DNA from: Nocardioides luteus
GTDB lineage: Bacteria; Actinomycetota; Actinomycetes; Propionibacteriales; Nocardioidaceae
DNA length: 34,840 bases
Assembly: GCF_000960475.2 (NCBI RefSeq)
Contig: NZ_JZDQ02000053.1
Span: 1 to 34,840, forward strand
Direction: 5' to 3'
In this document: piece by piece, positions 22,479 to 31,200 of the stretch
How positions within the stretch are numbered: the stretch's first letter is position 1
Layout of the letters: the number at the start of each line of letters is the position of its first letter
The notes under the pieces: model-generated
The model's database searches: none
What the model saw: only the letters and a program-made list of their open reading frames with translations
What the model was told of the DNA's origin: nothing
Program-made: the position numbers and the translations under genes

Positions 22479-23693
22479 GTGTCCCTAGCCCCGCTCGTGG
22501 AGCCCGCTGACGAGCTGACGATCGACGAGGTGCGCCGCTACAGCCGCCACCTCATCATCCCCGACGTCGGCATGGACGGGCAGAAGCGCCTGAAGAACGC
22601 CAAGGTGTTGGTCATCGGCGCCGGCGGTCTCGGCTCGCCGGCCCTGCTCTACCTGGCCGCGGCCGGCGTCGGCACCCTCGGCATCGTCGAGTTCGACGAG
22701 GTCGACGAGTCCAACCTGCAGCGCCAGATCATCCACAAGCAGTCGACCGTGGGCCAGCCGAAGGCCGAGTCGGCCGCGGCGGCGATCAAGGAGGTGAACC
22801 CGTACGTCAACGTCGTGCTGCACGACGTGCGTCTCGACAACGACAACGTGCGCGAGATCTTCACCGGCTACGACCTGATCGTCGACGGCACCGACAACTT
22901 CGCGACCCGCTACATGGTCAACGACGCGGCCTACTTCCTGGGCATCCCGTACGTCTGGGGCTCGATCTACCGCTTCGACGGCCAGGCCTCGGTGTTCGCG
23001 CCGACGATCGGCGAGGACGCGCCCTGCTACCGCTGCCTCTACCCGGAGCCCCCGCCCCCGGGCATGGTCCCCTCCTGCGCCGAGGGCGGCGTGCTGGGTG
23101 TGCTGTGCGCCTCGATCGGCTCGATCCAGGTCAACGAGGCCATCAAGATGCTGACCGGCATCGGTGAGCCGCTGGTCGGCAAGCTGATGATCTACGACGC
23201 ACTCGAGATGGAGTACCGCAAGCTGAAGGTCCGCAAGGACCCCAACTGCGCGCTGTGCGGCGAGAACCCGACGGTCACCGACCTGATCGACTACGACGCC
23301 TTCTGCGGTGCGCTCTCGACCGAGGCGGCCGACGCCGCGGCCGGCTCGACCATCTCGGTCACGCAGCTCTCCGAGATGATCAAGGAGCGCGAGGAGGGCA
23401 GCCGCGACTTCGTCCTCGTCGACGTCCGCGAGCCCAACGAGTACGAGATCAACAAGATCCCGGGCTCCGTCCTGATCCCCAAGGGCGAGTTCCTCAACGG
23501 CAACGCGATCCCGCAGGTCGCCGAGCTCACCTCGGATGGGGCCAAGCCGCTGGTGTTCCACTGCAAGAGCGGCGTACGCAGTGCCGAGGTGCTCGCGATC
23601 GCCAAGGGCGCGGGCTACGCGGACGCGGTCCACGTCGGTGGCGGCGTGGTCGCGTGGGTCAACCAGATCGACCCGTCGCAGCCTTCCTACTGA
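22479..23693 (+). CDS. moeZ: MoeZ: adenylyltransferase/sulfurtransferase
   Basis: A 404-residue two-domain enzyme. The MoeB/ThiF adenylation domain (about 1-270) has GAGGLG (48-53), DGTDNFATRY and a zinc site from C183, C186, C257 and C260. The C-terminal rhodanese domain (about 292-404) carries active-site C362 in FHCKSGVRS. It adenylates the C-terminal glycine of small ubiquitin-like sulfur carriers and passes sulfur to them; in M. tuberculosis MoeZ serves CysO (cysteine synthesis) and MoaD2 (molybdopterin). No carrier gene is in the window. GTG 22479 has a GAGGAG site. Divergent from tetR; followed by a strong terminator. Confidence 0.95.
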   Translation: MSLAPLVEPADELTIDEVRRYSRHLIIPDVGMDGQKRLKNAKVLVIGAGGLGSPALLYLAAAGVGTLGIVEFDEVDESNLQRQIIHKQSTVGQPKAESAAAAIKEVNPYVNVVLHDVRLDNDNVREIFTGYDLIVDGTDNFATRYMVNDAAYFLGIPYVWGSIYRFDGQASVFAPTIGEDAPCYRCLYPEPPPPGMVPSCAEGGVLGVLCASIGSIQVNEAIKMLTGIGEPLVGKLMIYDALEMEYRKLKVRKDPNCALCGENPTVTDLIDYDAFCGALSTEAADAAAGSTISVTQLSEMIKEREEGSRDFVLVDVREPNEYEINKIPGSVLIPKGEFLNGNAIPQVAELTSDGAKPLVFHCKSGVRSAEVLAIAKGAGYADAVHVGGGVVAWVNQIDPSQPSY

Positions 23694-23731
23694 CGAGTCA
23701 CTGATCAACGAAGACGCTTACTGAACTGTTG

Positions 23732-23771
23732 GCCAGCGGTGGCCCCACTGGGGCCGCCGCTGGCTTTCTTT
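23732..23771 (+). terminator. Rho-independent terminator after moeZ
   Basis: A 15-bp stem (23732-23746 with 23750-23764; one G:U pair) with a 3-base loop is followed by TTTCTTT (23765-23771). This is the only hairpin in the window with a real T tract. Confidence 0.92.
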
Positions 23772-23854
23772 GAGCCTAGCGGAACCGATAGTTTTGCGAT
23801 CGCAGCTGCGGGGGGCGGAGTTGCATCGATGCCCGAACCTCGGAGGATTCGACG

Positions 23855-24145
23855 TTGTCCACACGCGCTCGTCTCAGCGCGACGCTCGCCGGTGCCGTCC
23901 TGGCCGGCGGACTGTTTCTCGGTGCCCCTGCCCACGCGAGCGACCAGGCCCCGGAGCCGGCCTCCGGCGCGGCCGTCGGCTCCTCGATCGACCCGGAGAG
24001 GCTGGAGTCGAACGTCGCGGACCCGACCCGCGGCGTACCCCCGTCGTATGTCTTCGCCGGGGTGGGTGCGCTGCTGATGGGAGCGGGCGCGGGCATGGCC
24101 GTCCGTCGCCGACGAGCTGAGGCTGTGGCACCCTCGGCAGAGTGA
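23855..24145 (+). CDS. Small exported membrane-anchored protein, possible sortase partner
   Basis: A 96-residue protein. The signal peptide (1-28, ending GAPAHA) is followed by a 36-residue Pro/Ser/acidic mature region, a C-terminal hydrophobic helix (about 65-83, YVFAGVGALLMGAGAGMAV) and a positive tail RRRRAEAVAPSAE. This is the layout of a cell-wall sorting substrate, but no LPXTG lies before the helix; the sequence there is DPTRGVPPS. TTG 23855 has a GGAGGA site 7 bases upstream. The stop overlaps the following sortase start by 4 bases (GTGA). No homologous family recognised. It may simply be a membrane-anchored protein or use a non-standard sorting signal. Confidence 0.7.
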   Translation: MSTRARLSATLAGAVLAGGLFLGAPAHASDQAPEPASGAAVGSSIDPERLESNVADPTRGVPPSYVFAGVGALLMGAGAGMAVRRRRAEAVAPSAE

Positions 24146-24762
24146 GACAACCCAGCCTGAGGAGCTTCATCGGCGAGATCTTCGTCGTCGTCCTCGTGGT
24201 CGCGGTCGCCGTGCTCGGCTACGCCGCGTATGACTACTACACCAAGATCGACGAGGCGGAGAAGAGCAAGGCGACCCCGCCGGCGACGACCTCCTCGATC
24301 CCGGCCGAGGCCCTGGCCGCGGTGCCGAAGAAGAAGGGCAAGGTACGCGGCGTCTCCATCCCGTCGCTCAACGTGCACGCCGACGTGGTGCCGTTGGCGA
24401 TGGAGGAGGGCACGCTCACCCCACCCGCCGACGCCTCGCTCATGGGCTGGTGGAAGGGCGGCGCGAAGCCCGGTGCGGACGAGGGCTCGGTGCTGATCGT
24501 CGGCCACACGCTGCACAACGGCGGCGGCGTCCTCGACCGGCTGGGCGAGGTGAACGAGGGCGACGAGATCATCGTGCGGACCAAGAACGAGGAGTTCACC
24601 TACACCGTCCGGTCGGTGCGCGACCTCTCCAAGGAGCAGGTCGCCAAGCGCAGCAAGAGGCTCTTCGACCCCGAGGGCGAGGCGCGGCTGGTCGTGGTGA
24701 CCTGCGACGACTGGGACGGCACCTCGTTCCAGGGCAACACCGTGGTCGTGGCGGTGCCGTAA
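24142..24762 (+). CDS. Sortase-like (class F type) transpeptidase, catalytic Arg not evident
   Basis: A 206-residue protein with an N-terminal membrane anchor (about 12-32, EIFVVVLVVAVAVLGYAAYDY), a disordered linker with TPPATTSS, and a sortase beta-barrel (about 65-206). The catalytic histidine H122 lies in VLIVGHTLHNGGGVLDRL and the cysteine C188 in LVVVTCDDWDG. The single-domain layout and GGGVLDRL loop fit class F/DUF-type sortases of actinobacteria. Sortases need an arginine downstream of the cysteine, but none occurs after C188 (DDWDGTSFQGNTVVVAVP). The GTG start overlaps the upstream small-protein gene, so the two are coupled and probably act together at the cell surface. Confidence 0.82.
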   Translation: MRQPSLRSFIGEIFVVVLVVAVAVLGYAAYDYYTKIDEAEKSKATPPATTSSIPAEALAAVPKKKGKVRGVSIPSLNVHADVVPLAMEEGTLTPPADASLMGWWKGGAKPGADEGSVLIVGHTLHNGGGVLDRLGEVNEGDEIIVRTKNEEFTYTVRSVRDLSKEQVAKRSKRLFDPEGEARLVVVTCDDWDGTSFQGNTVVVAVP

Positions 24763-24822
24763 CCCCCGACCCCCGCGCTTCGTTACCTGTGAGTCACATC
24801 ACCTAGAGATCGAGGCCCCCAC

Positions 24823-25692
24823 ATGCTCCGCACTCGCCGTTCCGTACGCCGCGCCGCAGCCATCGCCGCCGGCACTCTGACCGCCGCGCTCGTCCCGGCC
24901 CTCGTCGCGTCCCCGGCCCACGCCTGGGCTCCGGCGGACACTGCCACCATCACTCCGGGTGTGATGATGTACACCGACGGTGCCCAGTGCACCGCCAACT
25001 TCGTCTTCACCGACTCCTCCGCCAACGTCTACGTCGGCTACGCCGCCCACTGCGCGGGTCTCGGCGAGGCCACTGACACCAACGGCTGTGCGGCCGACTC
25101 GCTGCCGCTCGGCACGCCGGTGACCTTCAACGAGGGTGGTTCGCTGCTGTCCGAGGGCACCGTCCTCGGCAAGGGCAAGCTGGTGTACTCCTCCTGGCTG
25201 ACCATGCACAAGCTGGGCACCAAGGACGAGAACACCTGCGCCTACAACGACCTCGCCCTGGTCAAGGTCGACGCCGCGGACGCCGGCAAGGTCAACCCGA
25301 CCGTGCCGATCTGGGGCGGTCCGACCGGCATCGACACCGACGGCACCGTGGCCGGGGACAAGGTCTACTCCTACGGCAACTCCTCGCTGCGCGCCGACGT
25401 CGACCTGCTCTCGCCGAAGGTCGGCTTCTCGCTCGGGGACGACGTCAACGGCACCCGCTGGTCGCACCCGCTCTACAACCTGACCCCCGGCATCCCCGGT
25501 GACTCCGGGTCGGGCTTCCTGAACGCCGACGGCAAGGCGGTCGGGACGCTGTCGACCCTGGGCCTGGCTCCGCTCGCGGGTTCCAACAACATCGGTGACA
25601 TGGACCTCGAGCTGAAGTTCGCCCAGGCGAACTCGGGCATCTCCGGTCTGCGTCTGGTCAACGGCACCGAGCCGTTCAGCCCCATCCTCTGA
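24823..25692 (+). CDS. Secreted trypsin-like serine protease
   Basis: A 289-residue exported protein with a Sec signal peptide (1-34, basic RTRRSVRRAA then hydrophobic, ending SPAHA). A chymotrypsin-fold domain has the triad H76 in GYAAHCAG, D143 in CAYNDLALVKV and S228 in IPGDSGSGF. Four cysteines (C56, C77, C89, C139) probably form two disulfides, C56-C77 and C89-C139. No pro-domain is evident. ATG 24823 has GAGG upstream. In the 60-base leader a perfect 11-bp palindrome, TGTGAGTCACA (24788-24798), may be an operator. It lies next to the sortase-like gene, giving a small cluster of exported functions. Confidence 0.9.
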   Translation: MLRTRRSVRRAAAIAAGTLTAALVPALVASPAHAWAPADTATITPGVMMYTDGAQCTANFVFTDSSANVYVGYAAHCAGLGEATDTNGCAADSLPLGTPVTFNEGGSLLSEGTVLGKGKLVYSSWLTMHKLGTKDENTCAYNDLALVKVDAADAGKVNPTVPIWGGPTGIDTDGTVAGDKVYSYGNSSLRADVDLLSPKVGFSLGDDVNGTRWSHPLYNLTPGIPGDSGSGFLNADGKAVGTLSTLGLAPLAGSNNIGDMDLELKFAQANSGISGLRLVNGTEPFSPIL

Positions 25693-25700
25693 CGTCGCGC

Positions 25701-25728
25701 TAGTCTCCCGGTCATGACCGACCGGGAG
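25701..25728 (+). promoter_or_regulatory. Promoter and palindrome over the start codon of the ATL gene
   Basis: TAGTCT (25701-25706) ends 7 bases before the ATG at 25714, with no ribosome site: a leaderless arrangement. CTCCCGGTC (25705-25713) and GACCGGGAG (25720-25728) are perfect 9-bp arms around ATGACC, so the start codon lies in the loop. It could act as an operator at the transcription start or as an RNA hairpin. Confidence 0.5.
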
Positions 25729-26034
25729 GCGTACGTGGAGGCCGTTCTGCGGATCGTCGAGCAGATCCCGCGCGGGCAGGTGACGACGTACGGCGCGATC
25801 GCGGACGCCCTCTTCGACGAGTTCGGGGGCGGTCCGCGGCAGGTCGGCTCGGTGATGGCGCGCGAGGGCGCCGGGATGCCGTGGTGGCGGGTGGTGCGGG
25901 CCGACGGCTCGCTCCCCGCCTCCCACGGCGAGGAGGCCCGGCAGGCCTATCTCGAAGAGGGCACGCCGCGACGTGTCTCGGGGGCGGTGGACCTGCGCCG
26001 GGCGATGTGGCTGCCGCCTACGATGATCCCGTGA
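25714..26034 (+). CDS. Alkyltransferase-like protein (ATL), MGMT family without active-site Cys
   Basis: A 106-residue protein of the O6-alkylguanine-DNA alkyltransferase C-terminal fold. It has the VLRIVEQIPRGQVTTYGAIA winged helix-turn-helix with Tyr26 of the base-flipping pair, the GGPRQVGSVM helix, and PWWRVV (56-61) where methyltransferases have PCHRV. The Cys is replaced by Trp, so it cannot demethylate. ATLs bind alkylated guanine and recruit nucleotide excision repair. It corresponds to M. tuberculosis Rv3204. The stop overlaps the acyltransferase start (TGATG), so the two are coupled. Confidence 0.92.
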   Translation: MTDREAYVEAVLRIVEQIPRGQVTTYGAIADALFDEFGGGPRQVGSVMAREGAGMPWWRVVRADGSLPASHGEEARQAYLEEGTPRRVSGAVDLRRAMWLPPTMIP

Positions 26035-26699
26035 TGTATCGCGTCCTCCACGCCATCGTGCCGCCCGTCCTCCGAGCAGTCTGGCGCCCTACGGTGACGG
26101 GGGCCGAGAACGTCCCGCGCACCGGTGGGGTGATCCTGGCCAGCAACCACCTCAGCTTCGCCGACTCGATCGTGATCCCGTCGGTCTCGCCCCGCCCGGT
26201 GCACTTCCTGGCCAAGTCCGACTACTTCACCGGCACCGGCCTCAAGGGCGCCGCCCAGAGGGCGTGGTTCGAGGGCATGGGGATGCTGCCGGTGGACCGT
26301 GACGACCCCCAGGCCGCGCTCGGCTCGCTGGAGGTGGCCCTCGAGGTCCTCGGCAAGGGCGAGGCGTTCGGGATCTACCCCGAGGGCACCCGTTCGCGCG
26401 ACGGGCGGCTCTACCGTGGGCGCACCGGGGTGGCGCACCTGGCGCTGACCGCCGGCGTACCCGTGGTGCCGGTGGGGCTGCGGGGGACCGCGGAGCTCCA
26501 GCCGGTGGGATCGAGCCTGCCGCGCCTGGCGAAGGTCACGGTCGAGTTCGGAGAGCCGATCCAGGTGGCCGGCCGCTTCGACGGCGTACCTCTGGGCAAG
26601 GCCCGCCGGGTCATCACCGACGAGGTCATGGAGTCGATCGCCGCGCTGAGCGGCCAGGAGGTCGCCGGGGTCTACAACGAGCGGCCCGCCGACGCCTGA
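26034..26699 (+). CDS. 1-acyl-sn-glycerol-3-phosphate acyltransferase (PlsC-like)
   Basis: A 221-residue acyltransferase. Motif I is NHLSFAD (the HxxxxD catalytic pair), motif II is around FLAKSDYFTG, motif III is the substrate-binding YPEGTRSRDG, and motif IV is VPVVPVGLRG. The family moves acyl groups from acyl-CoA or acyl-ACP to lysophosphatidate at the inner face of the membrane. A weak hydrophobic N-terminal helix (VLHAIVPPVLRAVW) may dip into the bilayer. ATG 26034 overlaps the ATL stop by 1 base; GTG 26031 is an alternative. The in-frame extension to 25881 lies within ATL in another frame. Lysophospholipid specificity is not visible. Confidence 0.9.
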   Translation: MYRVLHAIVPPVLRAVWRPTVTGAENVPRTGGVILASNHLSFADSIVIPSVSPRPVHFLAKSDYFTGTGLKGAAQRAWFEGMGMLPVDRDDPQAALGSLEVALEVLGKGEAFGIYPEGTRSRDGRLYRGRTGVAHLALTAGVPVVPVGLRGTAELQPVGSSLPRLAKVTVEFGEPIQVAGRFDGVPLGKARRVITDEVMESIAALSGQEVAGVYNERPADA

Positions 26700-26782
26700 A
26701 CGCCTATTGCGCCGCGGCCGGAACGGGCGCACTCTGGAGGGTGACCTAGCAAATTCATGGGCTAGCAGCCGAGGTGAGGCAG

Positions 26783-27490
26783 ATGGCCACCACGACCGTG
26801 TTGCAGGACGAGCTGCGACACAAGCACGACGAGCTCGCTGGGCGCCTGGCCCACGCTCGGAGCATCATCGCCAGGCCGGAGCAGACCCGTAGGGGCTGCC
26901 CACCGATCGACCAGTTCAACGCCGGTACGTCTCGACACCTGCACGCGGTGGACGAGGCGTTGCTGCCGGCGGTCTCCGCCCATTGCGAGGACGGCGCGAG
27001 GCTGGTCCACGAGTATCTCCTCGCCGCACGCCGGCTGGAAGTGCTGCTCTTCCACGTGAAGGCGCACGAGTACGGCTCCACCTGGGAGACCACCCACGAC
27101 TGGCCGACCCTGTGGGGCGAGGTCGAGGAGGCGCTCATCGACCAGGAGGAGAGGGAGGACGAGCTGGTCTCGCGCCTGGGAGAGGAGGCCTCCGACGACG
27201 TGCTCCTGCTGGTCGCCGAACGGATCACCGCGGCCGAGCGCCGGGCGCCCTCGCGTCCGCACCCCCACCTCCCGCACACCGGCCTCCCCGGAAAGGTCGT
27301 ACGCCGCCTGGCCCGTCCCGTCGACGCCATCTGGGACGCCGTCGAGGGCCGCTCGGTCGGCAACCCCAAGCCGTTGCCGCACAAGGAGCCGGGGCTGTTC
27401 TGGCAGTATCTGCTCGGCGACCCGCGATTCCCCGAGGAACCTGCCGACTCTGCCGACGAGACCCGGCACAATGAGCCGGGTGACCGCTGA
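26783..27490 (+). CDS. Hemerythrin-like helical protein, incomplete ligand set
   Basis: A 235-residue helical protein. Helix one has H13/H15 (ELRHKHDEL), then SRHLHAVDEALLPAV (H52, H54, E58), H76 in LVHEYLL, H91 and H95 in LFHVKAHEYG and a LWGEVEEALIDQEEREDELV helix. This resembles actinobacterial hemerythrin HHE-domain proteins, where histidines and an HxxxE motif bind two irons. Here the last helix has EVEEALIDQEE with no histidine, so iron binding is doubtful. The C-terminal 60 residues (PLPHKEPGLFWQYLLGDPRF) are unrecognised. I prefer ATG 26783 with GAGG upstream over GTG 26774. The end overlaps the next gene by 20 bases. Confidence 0.6.
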   Translation: MATTTVLQDELRHKHDELAGRLAHARSIIARPEQTRRGCPPIDQFNAGTSRHLHAVDEALLPAVSAHCEDGARLVHEYLLAARRLEVLLFHVKAHEYGSTWETTHDWPTLWGEVEEALIDQEEREDELVSRLGEEASDDVLLLVAERITAAERRAPSRPHPHLPHTGLPGKVVRRLARPVDAIWDAVEGRSVGNPKPLPHKEPGLFWQYLLGDPRFPEEPADSADETRHNEPGDR

Positions 27491-27920
27491 CTCCATCACC
27501 TCCACACTCGATCTCGCGTCGCACCCCGAGGGTGGGGCGTTCCGGCAGACCTGGGCCGCCGCCGAGACCGTCACCCTCGCCGACGGACGCGTGCGCCCGA
27601 CCGCGACCCTGATCTACTTCCGGCTGCTGGCCGGAGAGTCGTCCGCGTGGCACCGGGTGACCTCCGACGAGATCTGGCTCGCGCACACGGGTGTCGTGTC
27701 CCTGCAGTTCGGCGGCTCGGACACCGCCCCGGTCGAGGGCGAGACCGTGCTCGTCGGGGTGGACGTCGCCGCCGGCCAGGTGCCGCAGGCGGTCGTGCCG
27801 GCAGGGGTGTGGCAGCGTACGGTGCCCTCGACCGAGGACGCGCTCGTCTCCTGCGTGGTCTCGCCCGGTTTCGACTTCGACGACTTCGAGCTCGCCCCGG
27901 AACCAGGCATCGCGGAGTAG
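27471..27920 (+). CDS. Cupin-fold protein (DUF985/Cupin_5)
   Basis: A 149-residue protein. LDLASHPEGGAFRQTW at the start, IYFRLLAGESSAWHRVTSDEIWLAHTG in the middle and VPAGVWQRTVPSTEDALVSCVVSPGFDFDDFEL at the end match the Cupin_5/DUF985 family, typically annotated as epimerase-like or of unknown activity. The HR..SDEIW segment supplies the usual cupin metal or sugar ligands. ATG 27471 has no ribosome site, but the 20-base overlap with the hemerythrin-like gene points to coupling; GTG 27480 is a possible alternative start. The next gene starts 4 bases after the stop. Confidence 0.88.
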   Translation: MSRVTADSITSTLDLASHPEGGAFRQTWAAAETVTLADGRVRPTATLIYFRLLAGESSAWHRVTSDEIWLAHTGVVSLQFGGSDTAPVEGETVLVGVDVAAGQVPQAVVPAGVWQRTVPSTEDALVSCVVSPGFDFDDFELAPEPGIAE

Positions 27921-27924
27921 GACC

Positions 27925-28215
27925 GTGGAGTACGCCTTCGAAGGAGCCGTCATCGAGTGGCGCGGTCCGGCACCGTTCTACTACGTGCCGATGCCCGTCG
28001 AGGACGCCGAGGACCTCAAGGAGGATGCCCGGGGTCTGGAGTACTGGGGCCAGGTCGCCGTCACCGCCACCATCGGCGAGACCACCTTCACCACCGCGCT
28101 CTTCCCCAAGGACGGCACCTATCTGCTGCCCCTGAAGGTCGTCGTGCGGAAGGCGGAGGGGATCGACCTCGACGACGTCGTCGCGGTGCGGATGAGGTTG
28201 GGGCACGACGCCTGA
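27925..28215 (+). CDS. DUF1905 family small protein
   Basis: A 96-residue beta-barrel-like protein starting MEYAFEGAVIEWRGPAPFYYVPMPVED and ending DLDDVVAVRMRLGHDA, the DUF1905 pattern. Function unknown; members often occur beside or fused to DUF2200-type or YdeI-like domains. GTG 27925 has GGAG and TAGGA upstream and follows the cupin stop by 4 bases, forming a tight operon of at least three genes (hemerythrin-like, cupin, DUF1905). Confidence 0.85.
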   Translation: MEYAFEGAVIEWRGPAPFYYVPMPVEDAEDLKEDARGLEYWGQVAVTATIGETTFTTALFPKDGTYLLPLKVVVRKAEGIDLDDVVAVRMRLGHDA

Positions 28216-28244
28216 GTGTCGGTGCTCTCTGATTGGCTGGTCCC

Positions 28245-31200
28245 GTGAGTGTCGCCTACCGCCTTGCCCCGCCGCCGAGTGCGGCCGCAGTGCCGGTGCT
28301 CGACGAGCACCAGCGGTCGGTCGTGGAGCATCCCGGCGGACCGCTGCTGGTGCTGGCCGGGCCCGGCACCGGCAAGACGACCACGCTCGTGGAGGCGGTG
28401 GTCGACCGGATCGAGAACCGTGGCGTACGTCCCGACCAGCTGCTCGCGCTGACCTTCTCCCGCAAGGCCGCCGAGCAGCTGCGCGACCGGGTCACCGCGC
28501 GCCTGGGGCGGACGCTGTCGGGGGCGGTCTCCTCGACCTTCCACTCCTTCGCCTACGGCCTGGTGCGGCGCTACGCGCCGGCCGAGCTCTACGCCGCCCC
28601 GTTGACGCTGCTCTCGGCGCCGGAGGCCGACGTGGTGCTGCAGGAGCTGCTGGCCGACAGCCCCGAGTCGGTGCGGTGGCCGGAGCGGTTCCGGATGGCG
28701 GTCGGCACCCGCGGGTTCGCGCGCGAGGTGCAGACCGTGATCGCCCGGGCGCGCGAGCGTGGGCTCGACCCCGACCAGCTGGTGGCCCTCGGCCGCGACG
28801 AGGGGATCGAGGAGTTCGTCGCCGCCGGGTGGTTCCTGGAGCAGTATCTCGATGTGCTCGGCGCCCAGTCGGCCATCGACTACCCCGACCTGATCATGCG
28901 CGGCGTGATCGAGGCCGAGCGGCACGCGGCCGAGCTGCGGGCCGAGTTCGCGTGCGTGTTCGTGGACGAATACCAGGACACGGACCCGTCCCAGGTCGCG
29001 CTGCTGCAGGCGCTGGCGGGCGACGGGCGCGACCTGATCGTGGTCGGCGACCCGGACCAGTCGATCTACGGGTTCCGGGGCGCCGACGTCAACGGCATCC
29101 TCGACTTCCCCTCGCAGTTCCTGACCCGGGAGCGCCGGCATTCGCCGGTGGTGGCTCTGGGCACGACCCGCCGGTTCGGGTCGCGGCTGCTGCGGGCGTC
29201 GCGGTCGATCGCCGCGGGCATCTCGGTGCGCGGCTCGATCCCTTCCTCTGCCTATGACACGTTCCGCAACCCGCACCCGCTGGCGTCCGACCCGGGCCGC
29301 GCCGAGGTGCTCACCTTCGACACCGACCGTGCCGAGACCGAGCACATCGCCGACCTGCTCCGCCGGGCGCATCTCGAGGACGGCATCGACTGGTCCGACA
29401 TGGCCGTCCTGGTGCGCTCGGGCCGCACCTCGATCCCACAGCTGCGCCGCTCGCTGACCGCCGCCGGGGTGCCGGTCGAGGTCGCCTCCGACGAGACGCC
29501 GCTTGTCCGCGAGCCTGCCGCTGCGGTCCTCCTCGACGCGCTCGGGATCGTCGTCGACGCCGACGTCGAGTCCGACCTCGACGAGCGCTACGTACGCCCC
29601 GACCGCTGCGAGGAGCTGCTCACCGGTCCGCTCGGTGGCCTCGACGCCACCGACGTCCGTGCGCTCACCCGCACGCTGCGGGCCCGTTTTCCGGACGTCG
29701 CTGCGCATGATCTCGTACGCCGCGCCGTGCTCGATCCCAGTTTCGCCGCTGGTCGAGCCGCGAGCGCCAGCGAGCGTGTCGAGACCAACACGGTCGAATC
29801 GAGCGCCGATGGGGACCGTGTTGGTCTCGACACGGATTCGTTCGTACCTCACGAATCCGGCTCGACCAGCGGGGGCGAGGAGCGGGTGCTGGGGCGTGTG
29901 CGCCGGCTGGCGGCCCTCCTCGCCGAGGCCCGGACGGCGCTGAAGGACGGCGCCGGGGCGGAGCAGGTGCTGTGGACGCTGTGGGACGGTGCCGAGTGGG
30001 GGCAGCGGCTGCGGGCGCAGGTCGAGTCGGGCGGCCCCGCGGCGCGGCTGGCCCACCGTGACCTGGACGCGGTCGTGGCCCTCTTCGACACCGCCGCCAA
30101 GATCGAGGGCCGTCAGGAGTTCACCTCGGTCGAGACCTTCCTGGCGACGCTCCGCGCCCAGGAGATCCCGGCCGACACCCTGGCCGACAAGGGCGTACGC
30201 GGCTCGGCGGTGCGGCTGCTCACCGCCCACCGCTCCAAGGGCCTGGAGTGGGGTCTCGTCGTGGTCGCCCACGTGCAGGAGGGTGCTTGGCCCGACCTGC
30301 GTCGCCGCGACTCGCTCCTCGGTCCCGACCGGATCGCCCCGGCCCTGCCGGACGGACGCCATGGCGGGCTGCTGCCGCCGCTGACCCGATCGGCGATGCT
30401 CGCCGAGGAGCGTCGGCTCTTCTACGTCGCCGCCACCCGCGCCCGGTCCCGGCTGGTCGTGACCGCGGTGAAGTCGCCCGACGACGACGGCGACCAGCCG
30501 TCGAGGTTCATCAACGAGCTCGGCCTGCGCGAGGACCAGATCCGGCACCGGGTCGGCCGGCCGGCGCGCCCGCTCTCGCTCGCCGGCCTGGTCGCAGAGC
30601 TGCGCCGCACCGCCGCCGACCCGGCTCAGCCCCTCGCGCTGCGCGAGGCCGCCGCGAGGAGGCTGCAGAAGCTGGCCGCCACCGAGGTGCGCGGCAAGCG
30701 GATCGCCCTCGCCGCGGATCCCTCGACCTGGTGGGGGCTGCGGGCACCGACGTACGCCTCGGCCGCGGTCCGTCCCGAGGACCGTCCGATCACGCTGAGC
30801 GCGTCGGCGCTGGAGGCGATCCTGACCTGTCCCGCGCAGTGGTTCCTGGCCCGGGAAGCGGGTGGCGCGGTCACCGACTCCTCGAGCCAGGGGTTCGGCA
30901 AGGTGGTCCACGCGATCGCCGAGCAGCTCGCCCGTGGCGACCTCGACGCGGCCACCGTCGAGGACCTGATGCCGTTCGTGGACGAGGTGTGGGGCCGCCT
31001 CGAGTTCCGTACGCCCTGGTCGGCCGCCCGTGAGCGCGAGGCGGTCCGCGAGGTGCTGGCCCGGTTCCTGACCTGGCACCGGCGCCCCGGCGCGAGGACC
31101 GTGATCGGGTTCGAGGAGCAGCTGACCGCGAAGGTCACGCTGCCCAGCGGTGAGACGGTGCGGCTGAACGGCTATGCGGACCGGCTCGAGCTCGACGAGA

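Noticed and set aside
23783..23810. ECF-type sigma promoter (GGAAC-N16-GTT) before the small anchored protein
   Set aside because: GGAAC is present but no GTT occurs at the required distance.
24788..24798. CRP/GlxR binding site
   Set aside because: TGTGA and TCACA are separated by 1 base where the CRP site has 6; kept only as an unassigned palindrome.
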